DNA of 64,000 bases, from NCBI RefSeq assembly GCF_900142785.1, contig NZ_FRCD01000016.1:1-64000 (forward strand), given 5' to 3'. A model generated the notes under the pieces. That model made no database searches. It worked only from the letters and a program-made list of their open reading frames with translations, and had not been told where the DNA came from. The position numbers were made by a program, and so were the translations under genes. Positions within the stretch are counted from its first letter, which is position 1, and each line of letters starts with the position of its first letter. Below are positions 42,380 through 53,157 of this stretch, in pieces. This DNA comes from Chryseobacterium carnipullorum (GTDB lineage Bacteria; Bacteroidota; Bacteroidia; Flavobacteriales; Weeksellaceae).

Positions 42380-43807
42380 TTATACTTTAAGATCAGCCTC
42401 CAATCCTATCAGGTCTTTATTCTGATCCAGAATCGGCTGGACTTCATTCGCAATGAACTCCTCTGTCTGAATAGGGGCAAAACCGATAAAGTTTTTAGGA
42501 TCTAAAACTTCTTTTAATTTTGATTTATCTAGTTTTAAAGAATCATCATTTAAGATTCTTTCAATCAGGTCATTTTCTTTTCCTTCTTCTTTCACTTTCT
42601 TGGAAGCTTCCATAGAGTGAACTCTGATGACTTCATGAATTTCCTGGCGGTCACCACCAGCTTTCACTTCTTCCATGATGATGTATTCTGTTGCCATGAA
42701 AGGAAGCTCTTCTTCGATATGTTTGTTGATTCTGTTCGGATATACAACGATTCCGTTCATTATGTTGTTCCAGATTAAAAGAATCGCATCAACGGCAAGG
42801 AATGCCTGAGGAATCGTCAGTCTCTTGTTCGCAGAGTCATCCAGTGTTCTTTCAAACCACTGGGTAGACGCTACCATTGCTGAACTGGTCGTCAGAGACA
42901 TTACATATTTTGCCAAAGCTCCGATTCTTTCACTTCTCATTGGATTACGCTTGTACGCCATAGCAGATGAACCGATCTGGTTTTTTTCGAATGGCTCTTC
43001 AATTTCCTTAAGATTTTGAAGAAGACGTAAATCGTTGGTGAATTTATGAGCAGACTGAGCAATATTTCCTAATAAAGCAACGACTTTAGCGTCGATTTTT
43101 CTGTCATACGTCTGACCTGAAACGCCAAATACTTTCTCGAAACCGAATCTTTTTGAAAGTTCTTTATCCAAGTGTTTTACTTTTGAATAATCACCGTTGA
43201 AAAGCTCAAGGAAACTTGCCGCAGTACCAGTAGTTCCTTTTACTCCTCTGAAACGAAGGGTTTCTAAGAAGAAATCCAGTTCTTCGATATCAAGAACCAA
43301 ACTCTGTAGCCAAAGGGTCGCTCTTTTTCCTACAGTTGTCAGCTGAGCCGGCTGGAAATGAGTAAATCCTAAGGTTGGAAGATCTTTATACTGAATGGAG
43401 AAATCTGCTAAACTTTTCATGACGTTCACCAGCTTTTTCTTCAAGATTAAAAGCCCGTCACGGATCTGAATAAGGTCGGTATTGTCTCCTACAAAAGCCG
43501 AAGTAGCTCCCAAGTGGATAATTCCTTTTGCTGAAGGCGCCACATCACCGTATGTGTGAACGTGAGCCATTACATCATGACGGAATTTTTTTTCATACTC
43601 AGCCGCTTTATCGTAATCGATGTTTTCGGCATTGGCTTTCAGCTCGGCAATTTGCTCTTCTGTAATATCAAGACCAAGATCTTTTTCAATTTCAGCTAAA
43701 GCTATCCAAAGCTTTCTCCAGGTACGGAATTTGTTATTATGTGAGAAATTAAACAACATTTCTTCACTGGAATAGCGCTCTTCCAATGGATTTTTGTAGG
43801 AATTCAT
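42380..43807 (-). CDS. purB: Adenylosuccinate lyase
   Basis: A 475-residue enzyme of the fumarase/aspartase fold that makes AMP and AICAR. Conserved blocks are KKFRHDVMAHVHTYG with the catalytic His, HLGATSAFVGDNTDL, GFTHFQPAQLTTVGKRATLW, and the signature SSAMAYKRNPMRSERI (catalytic Ser loop). It lies on the same strand as purL about 2.5 kb away but they are not one operon. Confidence 0.97.
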   Translation of the reverse strand: MNSYKNPLEERYSSEEMLFNFSHNNKFRTWRKLWIALAEIEKDLGLDITEEQIAELKANAENIDYDKAAEYEKKFRHDVMAHVHTYGDVAPSAKGIIHLGATSAFVGDNTDLIQIRDGLLILKKKLVNVMKSLADFSIQYKDLPTLGFTHFQPAQLTTVGKRATLWLQSLVLDIEELDFFLETLRFRGVKGTTGTAASFLELFNGDYSKVKHLDKELSKRFGFEKVFGVSGQTYDRKIDAKVVALLGNIAQSAHKFTNDLRLLQNLKEIEEPFEKNQIGSSAMAYKRNPMRSERIGALAKYVMSLTTSSAMVASTQWFERTLDDSANKRLTIPQAFLAVDAILLIWNNIMNGIVVYPNRINKHIEEELPFMATEYIIMEEVKAGGDRQEIHEVIRVHSMEASKKVKEEGKENDLIERILNDDSLKLDKSKLKEVLDPKNFIGFAPIQTEEFIANEVQPILDQNKDLIGLEADLKV

Positions 43808-43995
43808 TCTTTCTTTTACTTTTAGATGTACAAAAATAAGGATTTTCGGTGAGAGATGAAAATTGTAACGGGTGTTTTAAGCATAGGTTTAAGGCAATTT
43901 TATTTTCTGCATCGGTAAACGTGTAAAAGCCTTTTTCCAATGATTGTATTTCTCTCGTCAATTGTGTTGATAAACACGGATCTTCTTTGGTGTCA

Positions 43996-44024
43996 TTGAG
44001 ATTTCCTGAAAAGGACTAATTTTG
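43996..44024 (+). promoter_or_regulatory. Putative promoter of the AraC regulator
   Basis: TTG at 43996-43998 and TAATTTTG at 44017-44024, an 18-base spacer, 37 bases before the start at 44062. The iron alcohol dehydrogenase gene has the same TAATTTTG box. Confidence 0.5.
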
Positions 44025-44061
44025 CGGATTCATTTTTAAACCATAATAATTCATCAATCCC

Positions 44062-44943
44062 ATGGGCTTACAGAAACTGGAAATAAAGAAAAACATCCAA
44101 AAAGAAGAGGATAAGAATTTGTCTTTCCGCATTTTTGATCTGGACAGAGAAAAGCTTGGGGAATACCTGCAGCCCCACAAAAAAGATCACTTCTGTATTA
44201 TTGTCATGGAAACCGGCCATCTTGAGGTTCATATTGAAGAAAAAACACATCATCTTAAGCCGGGAAAGATCTCTGTGATTTTCCCTGAACAGGTTCAGTT
44301 TATCTCAAATCCGGGTGAGGATTTAAAAGGGAAAATTATTTTGTTTGAAGAAATACTTTTCTGCTCTGATATTCTGAAAAATGAACTGAGTACTTATAAT
44401 GTGAATCTTTCGACGCAGCTTAACTGCACGATCCTTTCTCCGAAAGATTTTGAGAGAAGTAAGAATCTTTTGGAAATCATCCAGGATATTTACATGAACC
44501 CGAGTCTTATCAAAAAAGAACAGGCCCGTTTTTATATTAAAATTTTCCTTTTGGGTCTCATTGAGTCTATTCACGGACTGCATCCGGTACTGTACAAGGA
44601 AACTACGGATAAGCCTTTGTATGTGCGCTTTAAAAAATATCTTAATCAACATTATAAAGAGCAGCGAACGGTTCAGTATTATGCTGAAAAATTAGCCATT
44701 ACACCTAAAAAACTCAATTCCATCACCAAGAAACATTGTGGAGAAACGGCCATTCATGCGATTCATAACCGTATTCTGATGGAGATTAAAAGACAGCTTT
44801 TATTCTCAGACCTTACGCATAAAGAGATTGCATTTGATCTTGGTTTCAATTCTCCTTCTGCCCTCAATAAGTTTGTAAAATCAAAATTAAAAGAGACTCC
44901 AACAGAACTTCAGCAGGAGTTGGCGCAAATGTATAACGGATAG
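44062..44943 (+). CDS. AraC-family transcriptional regulator
   Basis: A 293-residue regulator: N-terminal cupin-like domain (about 1-170) and C-terminal double helix-turn-helix (from about 190), with AEKLAITPKKLNSITKKHCG and HKEIAFDLGFNSPSALNKFVKSKLKETP. It directly precedes an iron-containing alcohol dehydrogenase gene on the same strand (65 bases). Their shared -7 boxes suggest that they act together in sensing and clearing an aldehyde or alcohol. The ligand is unknown. Confidence 0.9.
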   Translation: MGLQKLEIKKNIQKEEDKNLSFRIFDLDREKLGEYLQPHKKDHFCIIVMETGHLEVHIEEKTHHLKPGKISVIFPEQVQFISNPGEDLKGKIILFEEILFCSDILKNELSTYNVNLSTQLNCTILSPKDFERSKNLLEIIQDIYMNPSLIKKEQARFYIKIFLLGLIESIHGLHPVLYKETTDKPLYVRFKKYLNQHYKEQRTVQYYAEKLAITPKKLNSITKKHCGETAIHAIHNRILMEIKRQLLFSDLTHKEIAFDLGFNSPSALNKFVKSKLKETPTELQQELAQMYNG

Positions 44944-44978
44944 TCTCATTTGTATAGCATCATGCGTTCCGGCTTCTC

Positions 44979-44986
44979 TAATTTTG
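44979..44986 (+). promoter_or_regulatory. Putative -7 box of the iron alcohol dehydrogenase
   Basis: TAATTTTG, 22 bases before the start at 45009. The -33 element is not well spaced. Confidence 0.45.
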
Positions 44987-45008
44987 CATCATTATAAGAA
45001 AAAGAAAA

Positions 45009-46175
45009 ATGAGTAAATTATTTATTGCAGGAGAAGTTTTCCATGGTCCTGGAAGTCTTGAAGAGTTAAAAAATATTAAAGGTAAAAAAGCGGTTATCGT
45101 AACCGGAGGGGGTTCTATGAGAAAAAGCGGAACGCTTGACAGGGCGATTGCTTTTTTAACTGAGGCAGGAATAGAAACTAAAGTTTTTGACGGTGTGGAA
45201 GAGGACCCTTCATCTGCAACAAGCCTTAAAGGCGCTGAAGTCATGAGTACTTTTGAACCGGACTGGATCATCGGGCTGGGAGGATGTTCTGCGATCGATG
45301 CCGCAAAAATTATGTGGGTATTCTATGAATTCCCTGATACGGATTTTGATTCATTAATCAAGCCTTTCTCTGTCCCTGTATTGAGAAATAAAGCTAAATT
45401 TATCGCAATCCCTTCTACCAGCGGAACGGGAACTGAAACTACAGGATTAGCAGTGATTACAGACCGTGAAAAGGGAGTAAAATATCCTATCGTTTCTTAT
45501 GAACTGACTCCGGATATTGCTATTGTAGATGGTGAAATATGTGCTTCAATGCCAGCTGATATTACGTCTAATACAGGTTTAGATGCATTGACCCATTGTG
45601 TGGAAGCTTATGTTTCGAATATCGAAAATAACTATGCAGATGCATTGGCTAAAGGGGGTCTAGAAATTGTGTTTGACAATCTGAAAGAAGCTGTGAATAA
45701 TCCAACTAATATTAAAGCGCGTCAGAATATGCATGATGCCTCTTTTATGGCAGGTTTAGCGTTTAATAATGCATGGTTGGGAATTGTTCATTCCCTGTCT
45801 CATCAGGTAGGTGCATTGTACGGCATTCCTCATGGAGCTTCCAATGCTATTTTCTTGCCTAATGTGATCCGTTTCAACGCACAGGCTACCGACCGTTTCC
45901 CTGATCTGGCCAAAATAATTGGCAAGGAAACCGCAGAAGATCTGGCTCAGGCTATTGAAGCATTGCGATCTGAAGTGAATAACCTTTCATCGCTGAAGGA
46001 TTTTGGAATTTCAAGAGAAGATTGGGATAAAAACCTGGATTACATCGCCAACAATGCATTAATTGATCCTTGTACAGGTTTCAATCCGCGTGTACCGACA
46101 CTTGAGGATCTGAAAATTATCTACAATGCCTGTTATGAAGGCCTTGTATATGCTGAAGAAACCGTTCTTGGCTAA
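45009..46175 (+). CDS. Iron-containing alcohol dehydrogenase
   Basis: Group III NAD(P)-dependent dehydrogenase of 388 residues. GGGSMRKSGTLD is the nucleotide-binding loop and GLGGCSAIDAAKIM the second glycine block. Metal ligands lie in TGLDALTHCVEAY (D and H), HSLSHQVGALYGIPHGASNA (two His). IPSTSGTGTETTG is the family signature. This type reduces short aldehydes or oxidises butanol-type alcohols. It follows the AraC gene and ends at a terminator. Confidence 0.93.
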   Translation: MSKLFIAGEVFHGPGSLEELKNIKGKKAVIVTGGGSMRKSGTLDRAIAFLTEAGIETKVFDGVEEDPSSATSLKGAEVMSTFEPDWIIGLGGCSAIDAAKIMWVFYEFPDTDFDSLIKPFSVPVLRNKAKFIAIPSTSGTGTETTGLAVITDREKGVKYPIVSYELTPDIAIVDGEICASMPADITSNTGLDALTHCVEAYVSNIENNYADALAKGGLEIVFDNLKEAVNNPTNIKARQNMHDASFMAGLAFNNAWLGIVHSLSHQVGALYGIPHGASNAIFLPNVIRFNAQATDRFPDLAKIIGKETAEDLAQAIEALRSEVNNLSSLKDFGISREDWDKNLDYIANNALIDPCTGFNPRVPTLEDLKIIYNACYEGLVYAEETVLG

Positions 46176-46217
46176 TATTCTGTTTTTAACAGCAACTATT
46201 TGTCATTGGGTATAGAT

Positions 46218-46245
46218 AAAAGACCATTCACAGGAGTGGTCTTTT
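46218..46245 (+). terminator. Terminator after the iron alcohol dehydrogenase
   Basis: Nine-base stem AAAAGACCA with TGGTCTTTT around ten bases, 43 bases past the stop codon. Confidence 0.85.
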
Positions 46246-46366
46246 GTATATCGTTATTAATTTTTCAACGAAAGGTGATTTTATTTGAATTTATTTTTTA
46301 ATTTAGTAAAAACATGAAGCTTGAAAAGCTTACGAACTAAAACAACAAATCAAAACCAAACGTACT

Positions 46367-46516
46367 ATGAAAAATTTAAAAAAATTAACTCCATCTGATT
46401 TAAAAATAATTTCAGGAGGCTGGGTTCCGCCACAGGGAGGGAGATGTCCGGATGGAACTTGCCAGTACACTGAAAACGGTCCGTGCAGAATTTATAATGC
46501 TGATAAGTGTTATTAA
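46367..46516 (+). CDS. GG-leader bacteriocin-like peptide
   Basis: A 49-residue peptide. The leader is MKNLKKLTPSDLKIISGG (residues 1-18), whose M-K-N-L-K-K-L...L-K-x-x-x-GG pattern marks double-glycine leaders cut by C39-type exporters. The mature part (WVPPQGG and beyond, 31 residues) has four Cys (CPDGTC, C, C). I see no processing transporter or immunity gene nearby, so export would use distant machinery. Related GG-leader peptides are numerous in this genus. A tandem repeat overlaps its stop codon. Confidence 0.75.
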   Translation: MKNLKKLTPSDLKIISGGWVPPQGGRCPDGTCQYTENGPCRIYNADKCY

Positions 46517-46542
46517 TGCTGATAAGTGTTATTAATGCTGAT
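46496..46542. repeat. 19-base tandem repeat across a stop codon
   Basis: AATGCTGATAAGTGTTATT occurs twice in tandem (46496-46514, 46515-46533) plus nine bases of a third copy. The first copy includes the last codons and first base of the stop codon of the GG-leader peptide. Confidence 0.85.
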
Positions 46543-46576
46543 TTGAATCTTATTCAGATTATCGAAAATCACAAAG

Positions 46577-46604
46577 ATAAAGCCGCTCTTCCGAACGGCT
46601 TTAT
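46577..46604 (+). terminator. Terminator of the GG-leader peptide
   Basis: Nine-base stem ATAAAGCCG with CGGCTTTAT around ten bases, followed by a T run. Confidence 0.85.
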
Positions 46605-46672
46605 TTTTTTTCAGTGAATAACTTGAAGCATCAGAAAATGATCTTTACGTTATCCGGACCAAAAGCTACCGG

Positions 46673-46813
46673 CTACAACTCAAGTCCGCAGCTAGATCCT
46701 ACAGGAATACATTTTTTTACAAATGAACATCAGAAATATCCGGCTAAACACATAGGAATACCACCCTGAACTGTTTTCAATTCTTGTTTTGAAAGTTTTT
46801 TTAGATTTTTCAT
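46673..46813 (-). pseudogene. GG-leader peptide gene interrupted by TGA
   Basis: From ATG at 46813 the minus strand reads MKNLKKLSKQELKTVQGG, IPMCLAGYF, then TGA at 46730-46732, then in the same frame CSFVKKCIPVGSSCGLEL and a TAG. The family leader and the Cys spacing after it continue across the stop, so this looks like one amino acid codon changed to TGA (a TGG would fit). A working truncated 27-residue peptide is also possible. It is the opposite strand from the intact peptide gene. Confidence 0.6.
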
Positions 46814-47008
46814 ATCGTCTTTTTTTGATCTTTCCTACTCTATAAGCTTTTCGGATTCTGCTATGATTTGGTGATACTAATATACATTTTTTAATTTAAT
46901 CCTAATTTTATTTATGATTAAGAAAAATCAACACAGGATCATTAAATTGCTATTAAAGCCCAAAAAAGCCGCTCTTACGAAACAACTTTTTATACCAGGA
47001 ACCGGGAT

Positions 47009-47422
47009 TTACTGATAAATCACAACATCATCTTTTTTAATCTGATACCCTGTTTTTTTGTACGGAACTAAAACATACGTTTCTCTAATATGGCTACCAC
47101 TTTTCCAGATTTTGCTTTTTCCTTCTCTGTCAAGGATAATGCTTTTTGCATTGTCATAAGGAATGAAAATTTCAGCCTTTTTCATGTTTTTACTAAAAAT
47201 AACAGCGGTCATAGATGTGGAACTTTTATCTGAACCTACTTCTTTTAATTTGATTTTTTGTGCGGAGACCTTTACGCAAACATTCCTGATCTGTGAATAG
47301 GTATAACCTGCCGAGCCTATACAGCCGTGAACATCTCTATCACCTCCCAGAACAGGAGTTTTCTGTTGGGTAAAGGCTAAACAACTGAAGAACATTGCGC
47401 CTAATAAAATAGTTTTTCTCAT
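47009..47422 (-). CDS. Secreted protein of a small paralogous pair (copy 1)
   Basis: A 137-residue protein starting at ATG 47422 with signal MRKTILLGAMFFSCLAFTQQ. The mature part has GGDRDVHGCIGSAGYTYSQIRNVCVKV, with two Cys likely to form a disulfide, then STSMTAVIFSKNMKKAEIFIP and a final YQIKKDDVVIYQ. It is a close paralogue of the product of 47637-48023. The longer frame to 47494 is not needed. I do not recognise the family; the pattern suggests a periplasmic protein. Confidence 0.75.
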   Translation of the reverse strand: MRKTILLGAMFFSCLAFTQQKTPVLGGDRDVHGCIGSAGYTYSQIRNVCVKVSAQKIKLKEVGSDKSSTSMTAVIFSKNMKKAEIFIPYDNAKSIILDREGKSKIWKSGSHIRETYVLVPYKKTGYQIKKDDVVIYQ

Positions 47423-47588
47423 AGTAAAATAGTAATGGTTTGAGTTGTATAAAAATATAACAGCAACAAGGGTATTAGCTGACCTAAGATACAAAAAAAC
47501 AAGCTTATTTTAAGCTGCTTATCTGCATATTATTTTAACCCTTTCTGATTTTTGAGGTGGCCTTTTCAAGACGTAATTCTAAAAACAA

Positions 47589-47614
47589 AGAGACCACCTT
47601 AACAGGCAGTCTCT
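47589..47614 (-). terminator. Terminator after copy 2 of the pair
   Basis: Stem AGAGAC/GTCTCT with a 14-base interior (itself partly pairing) and TTTGTTTTT on the minus strand, about 23 bases past the stop at 47637. It separates the two paralogues. Confidence 0.6.
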
Positions 47615-47636
47615 ATGGTATGTATAAAATTTGTAA

Positions 47637-48023
47637 TTATTGATAAATGACAACATTGTCTTTTTTAAGCTGATATCCGTCTTTCTTAAAAGGAACTAAT
47701 AGATAGCCATCCTTTTTCCATGCTTTACCTTTTCCCAATCTTGTAAGAATCAAGCTTTCCCCATCTGTATCCGGCACGAAAACTTCAGCTTTTTTCATGT
47801 CTTTGCTGAAAATTACGGCAGCCATTGAAGTGGAACTTCCTTTTGGAGCAACTTCTGTTAATTTAATCTTCTGTTCAAAAACCCTTACACAATCTTTTTT
47901 GATCTGGGAATAGGTATACCCCGCTGAACCGATACATCCATGGGCATCTCTGTCTCCTCCTACCGTCTGTGCGAAAGCAAAAGATCCCAGAAACATTGCG
48001 CTAAGTACAATTGTTTTTTTCAT
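47637..48023 (-). CDS. Secreted protein of a small paralogous pair (copy 2)
   Basis: A 128-residue exported protein (signal MKKTIVLSAMFLGSFAFAQ) with GGDRDAHGCIGSAGYTYSQIKKDCVRV, STSMAAVIFSKDMKKAEVF and GYQLKKDNVVIYQ. About 60-65% identity with copy 1 by eye, so the pair arose by tandem duplication. The mature part carries two Cys and a basic C-terminus. Function unknown. Confidence 0.78.
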   Translation of the reverse strand: MKKTIVLSAMFLGSFAFAQTVGGDRDAHGCIGSAGYTYSQIKKDCVRVFEQKIKLTEVAPKGSSTSMAAVIFSKDMKKAEVFVPDTDGESLILTRLGKGKAWKKDGYLLVPFKKDGYQLKKDNVVIYQ

Positions 48024-48078
48024 AATTATTATCTTAAAGTTACAAATGTGCTATTAAAAATCATGCCAAAAGAGGAAA

Positions 48079-48102
48079 AAAGCCACTCAAAAGAATGGCT
48101 TT
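48079..48102 (-). terminator. Terminator of the GH3 gene
   Basis: Stem AAAGCCA with TGGCTTT around ten bases, on the minus strand downstream of the GH3 stop codon, with a TTTT tail. Confidence 0.65.
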
Positions 48103-48104
48103 GC

Positions 48105-50495
<2,391 letters not shown>

Positions 50496-50890
50496 AAATC
50501 TATCTTCTTAAATTATAGTTCTAATTTTATTTTTGTTTTAACGGGAGGCGTTAACCCTTTTCAAACATTCTATTTTTGGATACAAAGTCTATAACAAAAT
50601 GATTGCTAAGTTTTTTATTATCAATTAACGCAAAGACGCGAAGTTTTCTGTAAATCAAACTTCTTTAGAACGTAAGGGCGTTAACACTCAGCAAAGGCTG
50701 ATTTTTTTCAACTTTAAACTTTACCATTGAATCCTGAACGTTATTTTTTTAGCTGAATATCTTTTTTAATTCTAAAGATTATCATTCTTTATTCTTTATT
50801 CTTTATTCTTTATTCTTTATTCTTTATTCTTTATTCTTTATTCTTTATTCTTTATTCTTTATTCTTTATTCTTTATTCTTTAATTAAAAT
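50496..50890. other. Repeat-rich region between the GH3 and esterase genes
   Basis: 395 bases with CGCAAAG-type repeat words (near 50626-50650) and the heptamer array at 50784-50881. No gene. Confidence 0.65.
50784..50881. repeat. Perfect heptamer array (ATTCTTT)14
   Basis: Fourteen perfect copies of ATTCTTT, 98 bases, ending 9 bases before the esterase gene stop and about 290 bases upstream of the GH3 start on the same minus strand. Length changes by slippage are expected. Confidence 0.97.
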
Positions 50891-51598
50891 TTATTGTCCT
50901 TTTTTCTGTGACAGCATCCATTCATATAGTTTTGGATCAGAGTAGGTAGAATCCCACGAATTATGGTTATCATCTGGAAAAATAGTTAATGTAGCCGTTG
51001 GGTTTACTTTTTTTAAAGCCTGATACATTTCTATTGAATTCATTGGAGAAACAACATCATCATTTCCCCCGTGAAAAATTTTTACAGGCAACTGTTTAAA
51101 TCGCTCAATATTGGCTCCCATTACTTTGTCTGCCGGAGCGCATACGGGAACTACTGCTGCAAACATTTCCGGATGTTCCATCGCTAGCTTCCAGGTTCCC
51201 CAGCCTCCCATCGAAAGTCCGGTAAGGTAAATTCTTGAGGCATCAATTTTATATTTTTTCTGAATTTCTTTGATCAAATTATAAAGCGTCACTGTATCCC
51301 ACCATGTATCCGCAGGGCATTGTGGTGCTAAAATCGCTACCGGTTCCTTGATCAGATTTTTATAGGTGAACGGGCTATGGGCTTTTACCATTTCAAGATT
51401 GTTTCCTCTCTCTCCTGAACCATGGAGGAATACAATCAAAGGAACATTTCCTTTTACTTTTTGAGGGTAATCAAGGATGTAGGATATTTTTTCCTGTCTC
51501 TTGACTTCTTTGTTGAGTTCTCCTTTAATTTCCTGTGCATTCATAGACAGTGAAAGCGGCAAGAGTAATAGAGGAAGGTGTTTTAGTCTTAATTTCAT
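50891..51598 (-). CDS. Secreted alpha/beta-hydrolase (prolyl-oligopeptidase/esterase type)
   Basis: About 235 residues from ATG 51598, with signal MKLRLKHLPLLLLPLSLSMNAQ. Fold motifs are VFLHGSGERGNN (oxyanion), LTGLSMGGWGTWKLA (nucleophile Ser in G-L-S-M-G-G), HGGNDDVVSPMNS (acid) and DNHNSWDS (His). It is of the predicted-peptidase/carbohydrate esterase type. In the PUL it could remove ester groups from the glucan before the glucosidases act; that is inference. Confidence 0.85.
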   Translation of the reverse strand: MKLRLKHLPLLLLPLSLSMNAQEIKGELNKEVKRQEKISYILDYPQKVKGNVPLIVFLHGSGERGNNLEMVKAHSPFTYKNLIKEPVAILAPQCPADTWWDTVTLYNLIKEIQKKYKIDASRIYLTGLSMGGWGTWKLAMEHPEMFAAVVPVCAPADKVMGANIERFKQLPVKIFHGGNDDVVSPMNSIEMYQALKKVNPTATLTIFPDDNHNSWDSTYSDPKLYEWMLSQKKGQ

Positions 51599-51690
51599 AT
51601 CGTTATTTAGAGGTGTGATGTATTGTTGTTTTTTAAACAAGATACTTTATCTTTTAATCTTTTGGTATAAAGATCATCTTAAAAATCGGA

Positions 51691-53082
51691 TTATTTGATT
51701 CCATATTTTTCAGACTGAAAGCTTAATTTCTTCAGTCCCTGCTGAATCTCAGGGGCATTCATGAACAGTTTCCACAGAAATCCTGTTCTATAGTTTTCGA
51801 TCATAGGAGCAATGGTTCCCTGATCTATTGCTAAATATCTTGGGGTAAACCAGTTGTTGTAATTTACTGAAGTCGCATCGTAAGGTCCTGCTGATCCAAT
51901 AAATTCTGGTTTTTGAGTGTAGAGGAATCTTAAAAAGTCCATAGACTCTTTCGGCGTATAGGGAAAACTACTCAATGCGGCAGTTGGTGTGATCACGCCA
52001 TTGTCGTTGGTTGGCATATGGGCGGTGTAGCCTGTGCTTCCGTCTTCATTTCTTGTGTAACCTGCGGTGAGTCCCCAATAGTTCGGGCCGTAGCCTTTCC
52101 ATTGTTTTGGATTTTCCACGCAGTATTTATAGTCGATTAGGACTTGATTTTTGTTTAGGTCAAAATAATTTTTCACCAGTTTATCGGAAAGTCCCGTAGG
52201 ATCCAGGCCGATATAGGAGTATTGTGACCAGAAAAGTGGTCCGCCGTATTCTTCGGCATAGTTGTGTTTTACGTACAGAGGAAGTCCGTATTTTGTCTTA
52301 TCAGTAAGATAAGTTCCGTTTCTCGTCCAGCCTTTGTAGTAAGTTTCTGCATCGATAGGATGCGTGGGTGATGAAGCTGCGAGAATATAGGTGATCAGAC
52401 ATTCGTTGTATCCTTCCAGAGGAAAGTTCATTTCCCACTGATATTCGGGTGACCAGTGCCAATACAATACTTTTTCGCCTCCTTTTGTATACCCGTTCCA
52501 TTGAATTCCTTTCCAAAGCTCATCACATTTTGCGGCCAGGACTTTTTCTTCGGCATTACCATTCTTAAAGTATTCACGTACCATCAGAATCCCTGAAGTA
52601 AGAAATGCAGTTTCTACAAGATCTCCACCGTTATCTTTTTTTCCAAAAGGAACTGTTTTTCCTGTTTCTCCATTGATCCAGTGGGACCAGGCTCCTTTAT
52701 GACGGTCTGCTTTGGCAAGAAAATCCATCATGTGAGTCAGTCTCTTTACAGCTTCTTGTCTTGGAATAAATCCTCTTTCCACGCCTACCAATAATGTGGC
52801 CAGTCCAAATCCTGAACCTCCGGTAGTCACTACATGCTTATCATGATCCGGATAGATATTGTCTTCATGATAGCGCTCTCTTCCCAACATGGATTTGGGT
52901 TCTGCATAGTCCCAGAAATATTTCAGTGCATCTTTCTGAACTTTATCCATCAGCTGCTCATCGGTAATGTTGCTTTTTACGGCTTTATTTTGAGCGGTTT
53001 GCGGCTTGGAAGCTTGGGTGTTTTTGCACGAATATGCAAAAAATAAAGAAGTTACGGCAATTGATAATACGGTCCTTTTCAT
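51691..53082 (-). CDS. GH144-type glucanase lipoprotein
   Basis: A 463-residue lipoprotein (signal ending FFAYSC, Cys19) of the glucoamylase-like family that includes GH144 endo-beta-1,2-glucanases. Characteristic parts are DALKYFWDYAEPKSMLGRER, VTTGGSGFGLATLLVGVERGFI, GAWSHWINGETG, WHWSPEYQWEMNFPLEGYNECL, and the closing NYRTGFLWKLFM block. It is an (alpha/alpha)6 barrel by resemblance. With GH3 in the same locus, beta-1,2-glucan is the likely target, as in other Bacteroidota. It follows susD, separated by a hairpin. Confidence 0.88.
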   Translation of the reverse strand: MKRTVLSIAVTSLFFAYSCKNTQASKPQTAQNKAVKSNITDEQLMDKVQKDALKYFWDYAEPKSMLGRERYHEDNIYPDHDKHVVTTGGSGFGLATLLVGVERGFIPRQEAVKRLTHMMDFLAKADRHKGAWSHWINGETGKTVPFGKKDNGGDLVETAFLTSGILMVREYFKNGNAEEKVLAAKCDELWKGIQWNGYTKGGEKVLYWHWSPEYQWEMNFPLEGYNECLITYILAASSPTHPIDAETYYKGWTRNGTYLTDKTKYGLPLYVKHNYAEEYGGPLFWSQYSYIGLDPTGLSDKLVKNYFDLNKNQVLIDYKYCVENPKQWKGYGPNYWGLTAGYTRNEDGSTGYTAHMPTNDNGVITPTAALSSFPYTPKESMDFLRFLYTQKPEFIGSAGPYDATSVNYNNWFTPRYLAIDQGTIAPMIENYRTGFLWKLFMNAPEIQQGLKKLSFQSEKYGIK

Positions 53083-53115
53083 GAAATCTTTTTTTTACCT
53101 GTTTCTACTAAAAGA

Positions 53116-53139
53116 AGAGGAGAACTTTCATTCTCCTCT
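53116..53139 (-). terminator. Hairpin between susD and GH144 genes
   Basis: Nine-base stem AGAGGAGAA with TTCTCCTCT around six bases. It may reduce transcription of the downstream enzymes relative to susC and susD, or stabilise the susD message; the T run is imperfect. Confidence 0.5.
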
Positions 53140-53157
53140 AAAGCTTATGGTTATATT

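Larger units (their letters stand above)
46517..47008. other. Interval around the interrupted peptide gene
   Basis: About 490 bases holding the tandem repeat, a terminator at 46577-46604, the interrupted GG-leader gene at 46673-46813, and otherwise AT-rich sequence with no further features. Confidence 0.5.

Noticed and set aside
50784..50881. Possible CRISPR or origin repeats
   Set aside because: Seven-base perfect units with no spacers and no cas or replication genes; a simple tandem array.
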